Part shown: positions 50,950 through 59,309 of the stretch, one piece after another
How positions within the stretch are numbered: position 1 is the stretch's first letter
Layout of the letters: each line of letters opens with the position of its first letter
Assembly: GCF_002887775.1 (NCBI RefSeq)
Contig: NZ_LOCM01000027.1
Location: forward strand, 1-59,309
Source of the DNA: Streptococcus penaeicida
GTDB taxonomy: Bacteria; Bacillota; Bacilli; Lactobacillales; Streptococcaceae
Length of the DNA stretch: 59,309 nt
Reading direction: 5' to 3'
Program-made: the position numbers and the translations under genes
The notes under the pieces: generated by a model
Told to the model about the DNA's origin: nothing
What the model saw: the letters and a program-made list of their open reading frames with translations, nothing else
The model's database searches: none

Positions 50950-50999
50950 ATAGCCCCCTATTGCTAGGGAGCCTTAATCGACCTCTTAAAGAGGTGCCC
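50950..50999 (-). promoter_or_regulatory. pyrG leader attenuator (GGGC start, pyrimidine-tract terminator)
   Basis: The predicted transcript starts GGGCACC at 50999. An ACCTCTTTAAGAGGT hairpin follows, then a terminator: GGCTCCCTA-GCAA-TAGGGGGCTA with TTTTTG. A C/U tract in the 5' arm can pair with extra G residues added at the 5' end when CTP is low, the mechanism known for B. subtilis pyrG. Confidence 0.75.
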
Positions 51000-51006
51000 G
51001 AATAAT

Positions 51007-51035
51007 AATATAAACTATATTCAGAACTTTGTCAA
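51007..51035 (-). promoter_or_regulatory. pyrG promoter
   Basis: TTGACA (51030-51035), a 17-base spacer and TATATT (51007-51012), placing the start at the G run near 50999. Confidence 0.8.
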
Positions 51036-51100
51036 ATATTATTAGGCAAAAATTTTCAACCTTTTAGATGTCTGAAAATGAAAGCTTTTACAAAGAAGGG

Positions 51101-51667
51101 TTATTCTTCTTCTTCCTCGTCTTCATCATCTTCTTCGTTGATTTCAACTTCTTCAATGTCATCTTCTGGAATAATTTCATTTAATTCTGAATCATAAGAT
51201 TCCACTTCTGATTTTTCATCTTCTGGATCTTCTTCATCATATTCAATTTCTTCTGTTTCTTCAGTGAAGTCTTCATCTTCTGGATCATCATCACTGTAGT
51301 CGATTGCGTCTTCATCACCATCCATAAAGGCATTAACACGTTTTTTCTTACGTTTTGGTGCACCGTCTTCTTCATCTTCTAGGGTAATGATTTCTTCATC
51401 AATTTCATCAATAGCATACCAAGAGCGTAAGCCCCATTTGTTGTCGCCAAGCGGAATAAATGAACCATCTGTATTTAAGTCTGTGTAGAAAAATGGTAAG
51501 GCGTGACGGATATCAGCGTCTGATTTTCCTAAAAATGTTTGAATATCATTAACTAAATCACTAAAGTACACTTCATTGTCGCGACCTCGTTCTTCTAAAA
51601 TAGCACGCGCCACTTCAATCATTGAAAGTTCACTTTTTTCTTGTCCCGCAAATATGTCTAATTTCAA
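51101..51667 (-). CDS. rpoE: RNA polymerase delta subunit
   Basis: The 188-residue delta subunit has a folded N-terminal domain ([40 protein letters not shown]) and a long, disordered, Asp/Glu-rich C-terminal tail (from about 95). It also has a short basic KRKKKR patch. It promotes polymerase recycling and promoter selectivity. Confidence 0.95.
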   Translation of the reverse strand: MKLDIFAGQEKSELSMIEVARAILEERGRDNEVYFSDLVNDIQTFLGKSDADIRHALPFFYTDLNTDGSFIPLGDNKWGLRSWYAIDEIDEEIITLEDEEDGAPKRKKKRVNAFMDGDEDAIDYSDDDPEDEDFTEETEEIEYDEEDPEDEKSEVESYDSELNEIIPEDDIEEVEINEEDDEDEEEEE

Positions 51668-51739
51668 GGCAGTTCTCCTTATTTTATCATTCCTTACTAT
51701 TTTACGCTAATTTTACAGATTCGTCAAAGCTTTTATCGG

Positions 51740-52417
51740 TTAAACAGTGGCTTTTCCGCTAATCTCAACAATCTTTTCATAAATGGCTTGCATATTTTCC
51801 AAAATAAAATCAGCCTGACTTTGATCCACCAACATCCTATTTTCTTGATAAGCTAAAACTGGTATTTCAGCCGCTTTTCCTGCCGCGATTCCGGAAGGTG
51901 AATCTTCAATCACTAAGGCTTGATCAGGCGCGATGTCCAAAATTTCTAAGACATGGAGGTAAATAGCTGGGTTGGGTTTACTTTCAACAAAATCTTCTCC
52001 AGAAACGATTAAATTAAAATCTTGCAAAATGCCACAAGCATCAAGAACTTTGAGAATTTCCTTTTTAGGGCTAGAAGATGCGACAGCCAGTTTTATATCA
52101 TGTTGCTTAGCAAAATTAATGATTTTCACAATGTCTTTACGGAAAAGCTTGCGAGCAGTTTGAGCATTGTATTTTTGCTCATCGATTTTGTGTAGGTTGC
52201 TAACAATTTCTTGATCTGTGATATCTGATTCACTCAAGTAACGAATACGATCCCACAAATCCCTACCTGATCGGCCAACTAAGGCTGAAAAATCTTCCAA
52301 GGTTAGGTTCTCCGGTGTCTTGGAAATTGACTTAATATAATCGCTCTGGAGCTGAAAATCTAAATACTCAGTGTCAACAATGACCCCATCCATATCAAAA
52401 ATAATTGCTTTTAACAT
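51740..52417 (-). CDS. HAD-superfamily hydrolase, beta-phosphoglucomutase-like
   Basis: This 225-residue protein has the HAD nucleophile motif FDMDGVIVDTE (Asp8, Asp10), a helical cap, the second motif VASSSPKKE and the acidic motif VIEDSPSGIAAGKAAEIPV. It is a phosphatase or sugar-phosphate mutase of subfamily IA; the substrate is not evident. Confidence 0.9.
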   Translation of the reverse strand: MLKAIIFDMDGVIVDTEYLDFQLQSDYIKSISKTPENLTLEDFSALVGRSGRDLWDRIRYLSESDITDQEIVSNLHKIDEQKYNAQTARKLFRKDIVKIINFAKQHDIKLAVASSSPKKEILKVLDACGILQDFNLIVSGEDFVESKPNPAIYLHVLEILDIAPDQALVIEDSPSGIAAGKAAEIPVLAYQENRMLVDQSQADFILENMQAIYEKIVEISGKATV

Positions 52418-52435
52418 TTAATCCTCCTTAAATCA

Positions 52436-52467
52436 AGAAAGAGTCTGAAATATAATATTTCAGACTC
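52436..52467 (-). terminator. Terminator after tig
   Basis: GAGTCTGAAATAT and ATATTTCAGACTC form a 13-bp perfect stem, followed on the minus strand by TTTCTTG. Confidence 0.8.
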
Positions 52468-52495
52468 TCTTGTCAATTATCCTAAAAGGATAGGC

Positions 52496-53779
52496 TTATT
52501 TCACTTTAGCTGTTTCAGTGATAACTTCAACTGCTTTTTTCATTGCAATATCATGTTTCAACATATCAGCTGAAAGAAGTGAACGAACTTGGTCTACAGG
52601 CATATTGTATTCTGTAGCAAGATCATTGATTTCTTTTTCGATTTCTTCATCAGTAGCTTCAAAACCTTCAGCTTTAGCAATAGCTTCGATAACAAGGTTA
52701 GTTTTAACACGTTTGTCAGCTTCTGCCTCGTATTGTTTGTGAAGATCTTCTTGGCTTGTTCCAGTTAATTGGAAGTACATTTCTGGAGAAATACCTTGGC
52801 GTTGCATATTACCCATGAATTCGTTCATTGAGCGGTGAACTTCGTCGTGAACCATTTCTTCTGGTAATTCAACGATTTCAGCGTTGTCAACTGCCAATTC
52901 GATAGCTGCACCTTCAACGGCGTCATCGTAAGCAATTTCTTTAGCTGCTTCAAGTTCTTTACGGTATTTAGCTTTTAATTCATCAAGAGTTTCCACTTCT
53001 TCATCAATATCTTTTGCTAATTCATCATCAAGTTCTGGAACTTCTTTAGCTTTAACTTCGTGAACAGTTGTTACGAATTTAGCGTCTTTACCAGCAAGGT
53101 CTTCAGCTTGATATTCTTCAGGGAAAGTAACGTTAACGTCTTTAGTTTCACCAGCTTTAGTCCCAACTAATTGCTCTTCAAAACCTGGGATGAATTGACC
53201 TGAACCAAGTTCAAGTGAGAAGTTATCACCTTTACCACCGTCAAATTCAACTCCGTCAACAGAACCAACAAAGTCGATAACAACAGTATCGCCTAATTCA
53301 GCAGCATCTTCTTTAACAACAAGTTCTGCTAAGTTTTTACGTTCGCGTTCGATTTTTTCGTCTACTTCTTCATCTGTAACTTCTTTTGATGCTTCAACTT
53401 CTACGGTTAAGTCTTTGTAGTCACCAAGTTTAACTTCAGGTTTAGTAACAACTTCTGCAGCGATTTCCCAATCTTTACCTTTTTCCATAGAAACAACGTC
53501 AATTTTTGGTTGAGCAACAACTTCAAGGTCAAGTTCAGCTAAAGCAGCTTCATAAGCTGAAGGTAAAATAATATTTAAAGCATCTTCGTAAAGAACTTCT
53601 TCACCAAATTTTTGGTTGAAGACTGGACGAGGCATATGACCTTTACGGAAACCTGGAACATTCAAATCTTTTTTAATTTTGTTGAAAGCTTGATCAAGAG
53701 CTGGTTTGATTTGATCTTGACCAATTGTAAATGTAATAACGCCACGGTTAGTAGCTTTGTTTTCAAATGATGTAGACAT
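52496..53779 (-). CDS. tig: Trigger factor
   Basis: This 427-residue ribosome-associated chaperone has an N-terminal ribosome-binding signature ([14 protein letters not shown]), a central FKBP-type prolyl isomerase domain ([20 protein letters not shown]) and a C-terminal helical domain. An extended -10 (TGGTAAAAT) lies upstream near 53823-53831. Confidence 0.96.
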   Translation of the reverse strand: MSTSFENKATNRGVITFTIGQDQIKPALDQAFNKIKKDLNVPGFRKGHMPRPVFNQKFGEEVLYEDALNIILPSAYEAALAELDLEVVAQPKIDVVSMEKGKDWEIAAEVVTKPEVKLGDYKDLTVEVEASKEVTDEEVDEKIERERKNLAELVVKEDAAELGDTVVIDFVGSVDGVEFDGGKGDNFSLELGSGQFIPGFEEQLVGTKAGETKDVNVTFPEEYQAEDLAGKDAKFVTTVHEVKAKEVPELDDELAKDIDEEVETLDELKAKYRKELEAAKEIAYDDAVEGAAIELAVDNAEIVELPEEMVHDEVHRSMNEFMGNMQRQGISPEMYFQLTGTSQEDLHKQYEAEADKRVKTNLVIEAIAKAEGFEATDEEIEKEINDLATEYNMPVDQVRSLLSADMLKHDIAMKKAVEVITETAKVK

Positions 53780-53956
53780 TAAGTCATTTCTCCTTAAAAT
53801 AATTTAGATACAGTTCATTTTACCACAAAATAAAGCGATTTTAAAGTTTTTTGGCAGGAAAAACATGCTCAAGATTCAATAAAAAGACAATTAAGGCCTA
53901 GCCATTTCCAATTAAGTCAAATTTTGATAAACTAGCAACATGAGAAAGGAATTATC

Positions 53957-54799
53957 ATGACTTTTTTACTAAATTATATTAACCATCTTCATTTGGAAGA
54001 ACTCTTATTTAACTTAGTTTCCAAATGCCTATCCCTAGTCTTATTACTTATCTTTTTTGCCCTGATTAAAAGGGTTGCCAACACCTTTTTGGAAAAAGCG
54101 ATTTTTAAATCCCTAAGCCTTTCAAGGCAAAGTCAAGCACGTAAAAATACCCTGACTAAATTAATCCACAATCTGATCAATTACATGCTCTACTTTCTCC
54201 TCCTATACTGGGTGCTCAGTCTGCTTAACATCCCCGTCTCTAGCCTCTTAGCTGGAGCAGGAATTGCCGGAGTAGCTATTGGTCTTGGCGCACAAGGTTT
54301 TCTATCCGACGTTGTTAATGGTTTCTTCATCCTCTTTGAAAATCAATTTGAAGTCGGTGATACCGTTAATATAGCAAGTATTGATGGTAATATTTCAAGT
54401 GTCGGTATTCGGACAACCCAAGTTCGTGACTTTGATGGCACCCTTCATTTCATCCCCAATCGCAACATCACCGTCGTCAGCAATAAATCGCGTGGCAACA
54501 TGCGGGCCCTCATCGAAATCCCACTTTATTCCACAACCAACCTGGAACAAGTGACGGAAATTATCACTGCCGTAAACCAGAAAGAACTTGCCAACTACCC
54601 TCAAATCATTGATAAACCAACCATCCTAGGACCACAAGTCACACCAAACGGACAATTCTCCTTCAAAGTTGCTATTTTTACGGAAAATGGCCAGCAATAC
54701 ACTATTTACCATACCTTCTATCAAAAGTACCAAGAGGCCCTTTTGAAAGAAGGCATCGCCCTACCAACCAGCAATACACTACAAAACACACTAAAATAA
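53957..54799 (+). CDS. MscS-family mechanosensitive channel
   Basis: The 280-residue small-conductance channel has two N-terminal membrane helices (LVLLLIFFALIKR; NYMLYFLLLYWVL), the pore helix rich in Gly/Ala (SLLAGAGIAGVAIGLGAQG) and the beta domain (FEVGDTVNI; HFIPNRNITVVSNKSRG). It releases solutes on osmotic downshock. It is divergent from tig. Confidence 0.93.
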   Translation: MTFLLNYINHLHLEELLFNLVSKCLSLVLLLIFFALIKRVANTFLEKAIFKSLSLSRQSQARKNTLTKLIHNLINYMLYFLLLYWVLSLLNIPVSSLLAGAGIAGVAIGLGAQGFLSDVVNGFFILFENQFEVGDTVNIASIDGNISSVGIRTTQVRDFDGTLHFIPNRNITVVSNKSRGNMRALIEIPLYSTTNLEQVTEIITAVNQKELANYPQIIDKPTILGPQVTPNGQFSFKVAIFTENGQQYTIYHTFYQKYQEALLKEGIALPTSNTLQNTLK

Positions 54800-54800
54800 A

Positions 54801-54842
54801 ACTCAAAAAGAGGTGGTCAATTTTGTCCACCTCTTTTTGAGT
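54801..54842. terminator. Bidirectional terminator between MscS and the DUF436 gene
   Basis: ACTCAAAAAGAGGTGG and CCACCTCTTTTTGAGT form a perfect 16-bp stem. Confidence 0.92.
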
Positions 54843-54846
54843 CCAT

Positions 54847-55416
54847 TTAATTTTTCCGGATAGAATCAGTGGCGTACAAAGCCCGAGCCCCGCCAATCAA
54901 TTTAGGCCGACTGGCAAGAGCCGTCACATGAGCAGCCCCTAACTCCCGCTTGACAGGAATCAGCGGGACTTGAACACGTTTAACATGCATGCCAATAAAG
55001 GTGTCGCCAATGTCAAGACCCGCATGAGCAACAACTTCTTCAACCTCCACAGGCTGTTTCATAAATTTAAAAGCAGCCAATTGCCCACTGCCACCAGCAT
55101 GCAGACTTGGCAAAACATTGACAATCTCATAGCCCTTAGCTTCTGCCACCTCTTCTTCAAGCACTAGTGCTCGATTGAGATGTTCACAACCTTGAACAGC
55201 CAAGTGAACACCCCGAGCAGAAACCTCATCTAAAATCGTTTTGACCACAACCTCACCAATCTCAAGACTGGATTCTTTACCAATCAAACCACCCTGGACC
55301 TCACTTGAAGAAAGGCCAAGAACAAAAACTTGTCCAGCTTTAATGTTACTGCGTTCTAAGACATCCTGAATAATCAAGCGCGTTTCATCTTCTAAAACTT
55401 TTAAATCAATCATCAA
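54847..55416 (-). CDS. DUF436 family protein
   Basis: This 189-residue protein of the TIGR01440/DUF436 family ([45 protein letters not shown]) is conserved in Firmicutes with no established function. It is the last gene of the truA-pdxK-ECF cluster, 11 bases after the ECF gene. Two adjacent ATGs could start it; the first is better spaced from GTAGG. Confidence 0.88.
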   Translation of the reverse strand: MMIDLKVLEDETRLIIQDVLERSNIKAGQVFVLGLSSSEVQGGLIGKESSLEIGEVVVKTILDEVSARGVHLAVQGCEHLNRALVLEEEVAEAKGYEIVNVLPSLHAGGSGQLAAFKFMKQPVEVEEVVAHAGLDIGDTFIGMHVKRVQVPLIPVKRELGAAHVTALASRPKLIGGARALYATDSIRKN

Positions 55417-55427
55417 AAACCTACTTT

Positions 55428-55898
55428 CTAGTCTTTATTGATTACCTTAGCAAGGCTGAGATAGGTCAAGTAACCCACAATCATTCCTAAGAAGTTTTGA
55501 CCAACATTGCCCATTATACCCGCGACAGCCGCCCCAAATCCGTACATGGGGATAGTCGCTAGGAAATAAATGCCGACCATCAAAAGGGAAGACAAGAGGA
55601 GGCCCAAATAGCGACTTTTACCTCTTAAACCGGCAAAATAGCCTTGACTGCCGTGGGCGATTAAACTAAAGAACATCCAGTTAGGGTAGCCCGATAGTAA
55701 ATCAATCAGGAAGCCCGAAAGCCCACCGACAATCATCCCTTCCTTCTTGCCCAAATAAAAGGCAGTGAAGTAGATGCCTGCGTCCAACAAAGTAAGGAAA
55801 CCCGTTGGTGTGCCAATTGAAACGAACTTACCTAAAATGATGGTCAAAGCCGTCAAAATGGACAAAAGTGTCATTGTTTGTAATTTTTTATTTGTCAT
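55428..55898 (-). CDS. ECF transporter substrate-binding (S) component, probably vitamin B6-related
   Basis: This 156-residue protein has five to six membrane segments and ECF-S features ([37 protein letters not shown]). It overlaps the pyridoxine-type kinase gene by 11 bases, which suggests uptake of a B6 vitamer or a related pyrimidine. The energising EcfA/T genes are elsewhere. Confidence 0.82.
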   Translation of the reverse strand: MTNKKLQTMTLLSILTALTIILGKFVSIGTPTGFLTLLDAGIYFTAFYLGKKEGMIVGGLSGFLIDLLSGYPNWMFFSLIAHGSQGYFAGLRGKSRYLGLLLSSLLMVGIYFLATIPMYGFGAAVAGIMGNVGQNFLGMIVGYLTYLSLAKVINKD

Positions 55899-56652
55899 AA
55901 TTTTGTTTTACTCCATAATCATCGGCATGTTCAATAGCTTTAAAAACAAAAGCTTTAGCCTCTTTAACAGCCTCAAAAGCCGACCTACCCTCAACCAGAG
56001 ACGAGGCAATACATGAAGCGAAAGTGCAACCCGCCCCAATATTATTGCGCGTCAAAATCGGCGAGGTCAAAAACTGAAACTCCTGTCCATCGTAGAAAAG
56101 ATCAACTGCCTGGTCCTGGCTAAGGCGATTTCCCCCCTTGATAACCACCGTTTTAGCCCCCAAGTCATGCAGGATAACAGCCGCTGTTTTCATGTCCGCC
56201 TTAGTCTTAATCTCCATTTGGGACAATAGCTCAGCTTCTACCAAGTTGGGCGTAATGACAGTCGCATAGGGGAAAAATTTAAGCAATTCATCCCTGAGGG
56301 CCGAGACCTCTAAATCATGCTTTTCCTTACAAACCAAGACTGGGTCCAGAAGAATAGGAATGTCAGAACGAGCTCTGACAAAGGCTAAAGCCTCTTCTGC
56401 CACTTCAAGATTAGGAAGTAAGCCTAACTTAATGCCCGCAAAAGGAATATCTTTTAAACTATCAAGCTGAGCTTTAAAGATATTTTGATCGGTCGCGAAA
56501 ACTTCAAAGCCATTTTCTGTCACTGCCGTCAAACACGTGACAGCCAAAAAACCATGCAACTTGTGCTGATGAAAGGTGGCTAAATCTGCGTAAAGACCGC
56601 CCCCACTATAAATATCATTGCCGGAGATGGCCAAAATATAATTAGTCTTCAT
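55888..56652 (-). CDS. PdxK/ThiD-type kinase (pyridoxine or hydroxymethylpyrimidine kinase)
   Basis: This 254-residue ribokinase-family enzyme has the N-terminal [36 protein letters not shown] and the anion-hole motif [14 protein letters not shown]. Its ThiD-like form acts on pyridoxine in several Gram-positives. It overlaps both truA and the ECF gene by 11 bases. Confidence 0.87.
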   Translation of the reverse strand: MKTNYILAISGNDIYSGGGLYADLATFHQHKLHGFLAVTCLTAVTENGFEVFATDQNIFKAQLDSLKDIPFAGIKLGLLPNLEVAEEALAFVRARSDIPILLDPVLVCKEKHDLEVSALRDELLKFFPYATVITPNLVEAELLSQMEIKTKADMKTAAVILHDLGAKTVVIKGGNRLSQDQAVDLFYDGQEFQFLTSPILTRNNIGAGCTFASCIASSLVEGRSAFEAVKEAKAFVFKAIEHADDYGVKQNYDK

Positions 56653-57391
56653 ATATAATCTCCTTCAAATAAAGGCCATTACCGGCAGCTGTCGGACCTG
56701 CTAGTTGGCGGTCTTTAGCTTCCAAGATAATTCTGACCTGCTCAACCGGCATTCTCTGGTTACCAATCTTCAATAGTGTGCCAACCATGTTACGGACCTG
56801 TTTATAGAGGAATCCATTCCCCGTAAAAGTGAAAACTAAGAATTGTCTCTCTTCATCATAAGATACTTTTGCCTGGTAAAGAGTCCGAACCTTGTTTTCA
56901 ATAGTTGTTCCAGCAGCCGTAAAGCCTGTGAAATCATGTGTCCCAACCAAGTCCTTAATGGCTTCCTCAATCAGCGGAATCTCTAAGGGGTATGGATAAT
57001 GGGTCGCATAATTACGCATCATCGGATTCTTTGGTCGACCAATGTCAACTAAAAATTCATAGGTCTTAAGATGTTTATTATAGCGAGCATGAAAGGTCTC
57101 ATCGACAGCCTCAACGCTAATCACATCAATATCATCAGGCGTTTGCGTATCCAAGGCAAAACGGAGCTTCTCTATGTCACGTTCTTGCTCCAAATCAAAA
57201 TGAATAACCTGTCCGTAAGCATGAACACCAGCATCAGTCCGGCCAGCTCCCTGAATAGTTATCATTTTCCCATTATTTAATCGACTTAAGGTTTTTTCAA
57301 ATTCTTCCTGAACGGTACGGGCTTTGGTTTGTCTTTGAAAACCAGAAAACTGACTACCATCATAAGAAATAATCGCTTTATATCTAATCAT
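56642..57391 (-). CDS. truA: tRNA pseudouridine(38-40) synthase TruA
   Basis: This 249-residue pseudouridine synthase has the catalytic Asp in [15 protein letters not shown] and the C-terminal [19 protein letters not shown] motif. It modifies the anticodon stem of many tRNAs. It is the first gene of the cluster that continues with the B6-type kinase. Confidence 0.95.
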   Translation of the reverse strand: MIRYKAIISYDGSQFSGFQRQTKARTVQEEFEKTLSRLNNGKMITIQGAGRTDAGVHAYGQVIHFDLEQERDIEKLRFALDTQTPDDIDVISVEAVDETFHARYNKHLKTYEFLVDIGRPKNPMMRNYATHYPYPLEIPLIEEAIKDLVGTHDFTGFTAAGTTIENKVRTLYQAKVSYDEERQFLVFTFTGNGFLYKQVRNMVGTLLKIGNQRMPVEQVRIILEAKDRQLAGPTAAGNGLYLKEIIYED

Positions 57392-57487
57392 GTACCTATT
57401 CTACCACTTTTTAAGCTGAAGAATCATCTTTCTAACTCATCTGTCCCCATACAGTTTGTTAGACCGTGAATCACCACAAAATGCCTA

Positions 57488-57516
57488 CTGACAAAAGCAA
57501 GCAATTCTGATATAAT
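57488..57516 (+). promoter_or_regulatory. Aspartokinase promoter
   Basis: CTGACA (57488-57493), a 17-base spacer and TATAAT (57511-57516), 35 bases upstream of the start codon. Confidence 0.75.
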
Positions 57517-57550
57517 TGTTGCTAATATTCAAAACAAAGGGGATACCTAA

Positions 57551-58897
57551 ATGAAAGTTACCAAATTTGGAGGTAGTTCATTAGCCAGTGCTGAACAACT
57601 AAAGAAAGTTTTAGATATTATAAAATCAGACAAAGACCGAAAATTTGTCGTTGTCTCTGCACCGGGCAAGGAAAACCCAGAAGACACTAAGGTCACTGAT
57701 GCTTTAATTGCCTATCATGACGCATATGTAACAGAATCAGACTTTACAGAAACACAAGAATGGATAATCAAACGCTATCAGACCATATGCGATTCATTGA
57801 AGATTGATTCAAAAATAATGGATACCATCACAAAGGATATCATAAGCCTTGCTAGTTTGCCGCAAGAAAACAATCCTTACCTCTATGATACTTTCTTAGC
57901 AGCTGGAGAAAATAACAACGCCAAGCTTGTTGCCGAATATTTCCGACAAAATGGCTTAAAAGCAAGATATATCAATCCAGGTCAAGCAGGTTTAATTGTC
58001 TCAAATGAACCACAAAACGCTCGTATTCTACCATCAAGCTATACCAAAATGGAAAAATTAAAAGAATATGAAGGCGTCTTAGTCATTCCAGGTTTTTTTG
58101 GAATAACAGAAGACAATAATATTTGTACCTTCTCTCGTGGTGGTTCTGATATTACTGGATCATTAATAGCTGCCGCAACAAGTGCTGACTTATATGAAAA
58201 CTTCACTGATGTTGACGGTATATTTTCTGCCCACCCTGGAATCATAAAAAACCCAAAATCAATCCAAGAGTTAACCTATAAAGAGATGCGAGAATTAGCT
58301 TATGCTGGATTTACAGTATTACACGACGAGGCCCTAATACCAGCCTATCGTGGAAAAGTTCCTCTTGTCATCAAAAATACTAATAACCCTAGTCATCCAG
58401 GAACAAAAATTTTACTTGAGCGTAGCTCTAATGAAAGTCCAGTTGTTGGCATCTCTGGTGATGACAAATTTATTAGTATTAACATGTCAAAATATCTAAT
58501 GAATAGAGAGGTTGGATTTGGACGAAAAGTATTACAAATCCTAGAAGATCTGAATATTCGATGGGAGCACATGCCTACTGGAATCGATGACTTATCAATC
58601 GTCATTAGAGAACGTGAAATGACTGCTATTAAAGAAAAAGAAATCTTAACCTATCTTACTCATGTATTAGAAGTAGATGAAGTATCTGTAACCAAAAACC
58701 TCTCAATCATTATGATCGTTGGGGAAAAAATGAAAAGTCATGTTGGTGTAACAGCCCAAGCAACAAAAGCCCTATCCGAAAACAAAATCAACATTGCCAT
58801 GATTTCCCAAGGAGCAAGTGAAGATTCCGTTATGTTTGTAGTCGACTCAAAAAATGAGAAAAAAGCCATTAAATCACTCTATCAAACATTTTTTTAA
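57551..58897 (+). CDS. Aspartokinase
   Basis: The 448-residue monofunctional aspartate kinase makes aspartyl phosphate for lysine, threonine and methionine synthesis. It shows the N-terminal KVTKFGGSSLAS, the FSRGGSDITGSLIAAA nucleotide/aspartate motif and two C-terminal ACT domains (about 310-448; MIVGEKMKSHVGVTAQATKAL). It stands alone, with a consensus promoter and terminator. No leader riboswitch is seen. Confidence 0.93.
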   Translation: MKVTKFGGSSLASAEQLKKVLDIIKSDKDRKFVVVSAPGKENPEDTKVTDALIAYHDAYVTESDFTETQEWIIKRYQTICDSLKIDSKIMDTITKDIISLASLPQENNPYLYDTFLAAGENNNAKLVAEYFRQNGLKARYINPGQAGLIVSNEPQNARILPSSYTKMEKLKEYEGVLVIPGFFGITEDNNICTFSRGGSDITGSLIAAATSADLYENFTDVDGIFSAHPGIIKNPKSIQELTYKEMRELAYAGFTVLHDEALIPAYRGKVPLVIKNTNNPSHPGTKILLERSSNESPVVGISGDDKFISINMSKYLMNREVGFGRKVLQILEDLNIRWEHMPTGIDDLSIVIREREMTAIKEKEILTYLTHVLEVDEVSVTKNLSIIMIVGEKMKSHVGVTAQATKALSENKINIAMISQGASEDSVMFVVDSKNEKKAIKSLYQTFF

Positions 58898-58904
58898 GAA
58901 AAAA

Positions 58905-58943
58905 CTAAGAGACTAGTTGGATAAATCCAGCTAGCCTCTTTTC
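58905..58943 (+). terminator. Terminator after aspartokinase
   Basis: AGAG-CTAG-TGGA arms pair across TAAA with two mismatches, followed by TTTTCAC. Confidence 0.7.
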
Positions 58944-59164
58944 ACTTTCTGCACAAAGCTCATGTAAACAATTTATCAACTTATCTCATTGGAAGATTAG
59001 TAGATATCTCATATCCATAGAGTATTAGTAAGAATACTTGAAATCACATATCAAAAGTTCCTAAATTGAATTAATTGAATTCTTGGAATCTATCATTCGT
59101 AGAATAATAGAAAAAAATACTTGTTATCTCTAATCCAAACTTTTCTATACCTACAAGCAAGGCA
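58944..59164. other. AT-rich intergenic stretch
   Basis: I see no gene, known RNA or convincing repeat between the aspartokinase terminator and the tRNA-Arg terminator, only short AATTGAATT repeats at 59066-59082. Confidence 0.5.
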
Positions 59165-59196
59165 AAAAAAGAACATGACATTGATGTCATGTTCTA
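59165..59196 (-). terminator. Terminator after tRNA-Arg
   Basis: AGAACATGACA and TGTCATGTTCT form an 11-bp perfect stem, followed on the minus strand by T7. Confidence 0.88.
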
Positions 59197-59206
59197 TGAA
59201 TTAAGA

Positions 59207-59280
59207 TGCACCCTAGAGGAGTCGAACCTCTAACCGCCTGATTCGTAGTCAGGTACTCTATCCAGTTGAGCTAAGGGTGC
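59207..59280 (-). tRNA. tRNA-Arg (anticodon ACG)
   Basis: This 74-base tRNA has acceptor stem GCACCCT / AGGGTGC, anticodon stem-loop CCTGA-CTACGAA-TCAGG with ACG at 34-36, and T-loop GGTTCGACTCC. No CCA is encoded. A34 is expected to be converted to inosine, reading CGN codons. Confidence 0.96.
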
Positions 59281-59309
59281 TCTTTATATTTCTAAAATCA
59301 GTATACACC

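Noticed and set aside
50943..51000. T-box or pyrR-type leader for pyrG
   Set aside because: No T-box sequence or PyrR-binding loop is visible; the GGGC start plus C/U-tract terminator fits the CTP attenuator better.

Overview
This window reads as the chromosome of a pyogenic-group Streptococcus. It is AT-rich, with strong AGGAGG-type ribosome sites and low-GC Gram-positive gene content. MecA is recognisably the streptococcal form. The orders mecA-gacO-sufCDSUB and tig-rpoE-pyrG ... fba ... rpmB match, from memory, the S. pyogenes/S. agalactiae backbone. I do not assign a species. Nearly all genes lie on the minus strand; plus-strand exceptions are an amino-acid ABC transporter, a 38-residue protein, a LysR regulator, a MscS channel and an aspartokinase.

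Region 1 (64-15055) is a complete accessory Sec locus for a glycosylated serine-rich-repeat (SRR) adhesin: secY2-asp1-asp2-asp3-secA2-gtfA-gtfB-asp4, then the adhesin in its own transcription unit. The adhesin looks chimeric: an accessory-Sec signal peptide and SRR stalk are combined with a MSCRAMM-like binding region, four SdrD-type calcium-binding B domains and an LPHTG sortase anchor. In the sequence as given, secA2, asp2, asp1 and secY2 each carry a single-base frameshift.

Region 2 (15056-15751) is a non-coding array of about six degenerate ~77-bp units, each carrying a hairpin whose arms change together, flanked by a duplicated terminator. Region 3 (15752-20956) is the SUF iron-sulfur operon sufCDSUB; sufC and sufB also contain single-base indels. 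Because SUF is normally indispensable and most indels sit in short homopolymers, I suspect sequence errors over 8.8-20.9 kb, but cannot prove it.

Region 4 (21-34.7 kb) holds gacO/rgpG, mecA, uppP, a DUF2207 protein, a fused substrate-binding/permease amino-acid transporter with its ATPase, a 38-residue protein, an SPFH protein, fakA with a YloU-family gene, rpmB, a serine hydrolase and a divergent LysR regulator. Region 5 (34.7-42.7 kb) is a seven-gene operon: a pyruvate-dehydrogenase-type complex (E1alpha, E1beta, E2, E3), a lone PTS IIC-like membrane protein, then phosphate butyryltransferase and butyrate kinase. Together these would turn a 2-oxo acid into an organic acid with ATP formation. 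A good cre site lies just upstream, and a long stem-loop separates the complex and transporter genes from ptb-buk.

Region 6 (43-59 kb) carries fba, tRNA-Leu, an alpha/beta hydrolase, lrgAB with a LytR-type direct-repeat operator, lytSR (lytS frameshifted at an A8 run), pyrG with a GGGC-start attenuator leader, rpoE, a HAD hydrolase, tig, a MscS channel, a DUF436/ECF-S/PdxK/TruA cluster, aspartokinase and tRNA-Arg. The most novel items are the adhesin architecture, the 77-bp covarying hairpin array and the PDH/PTS-IIC/Ptb-Buk operon.
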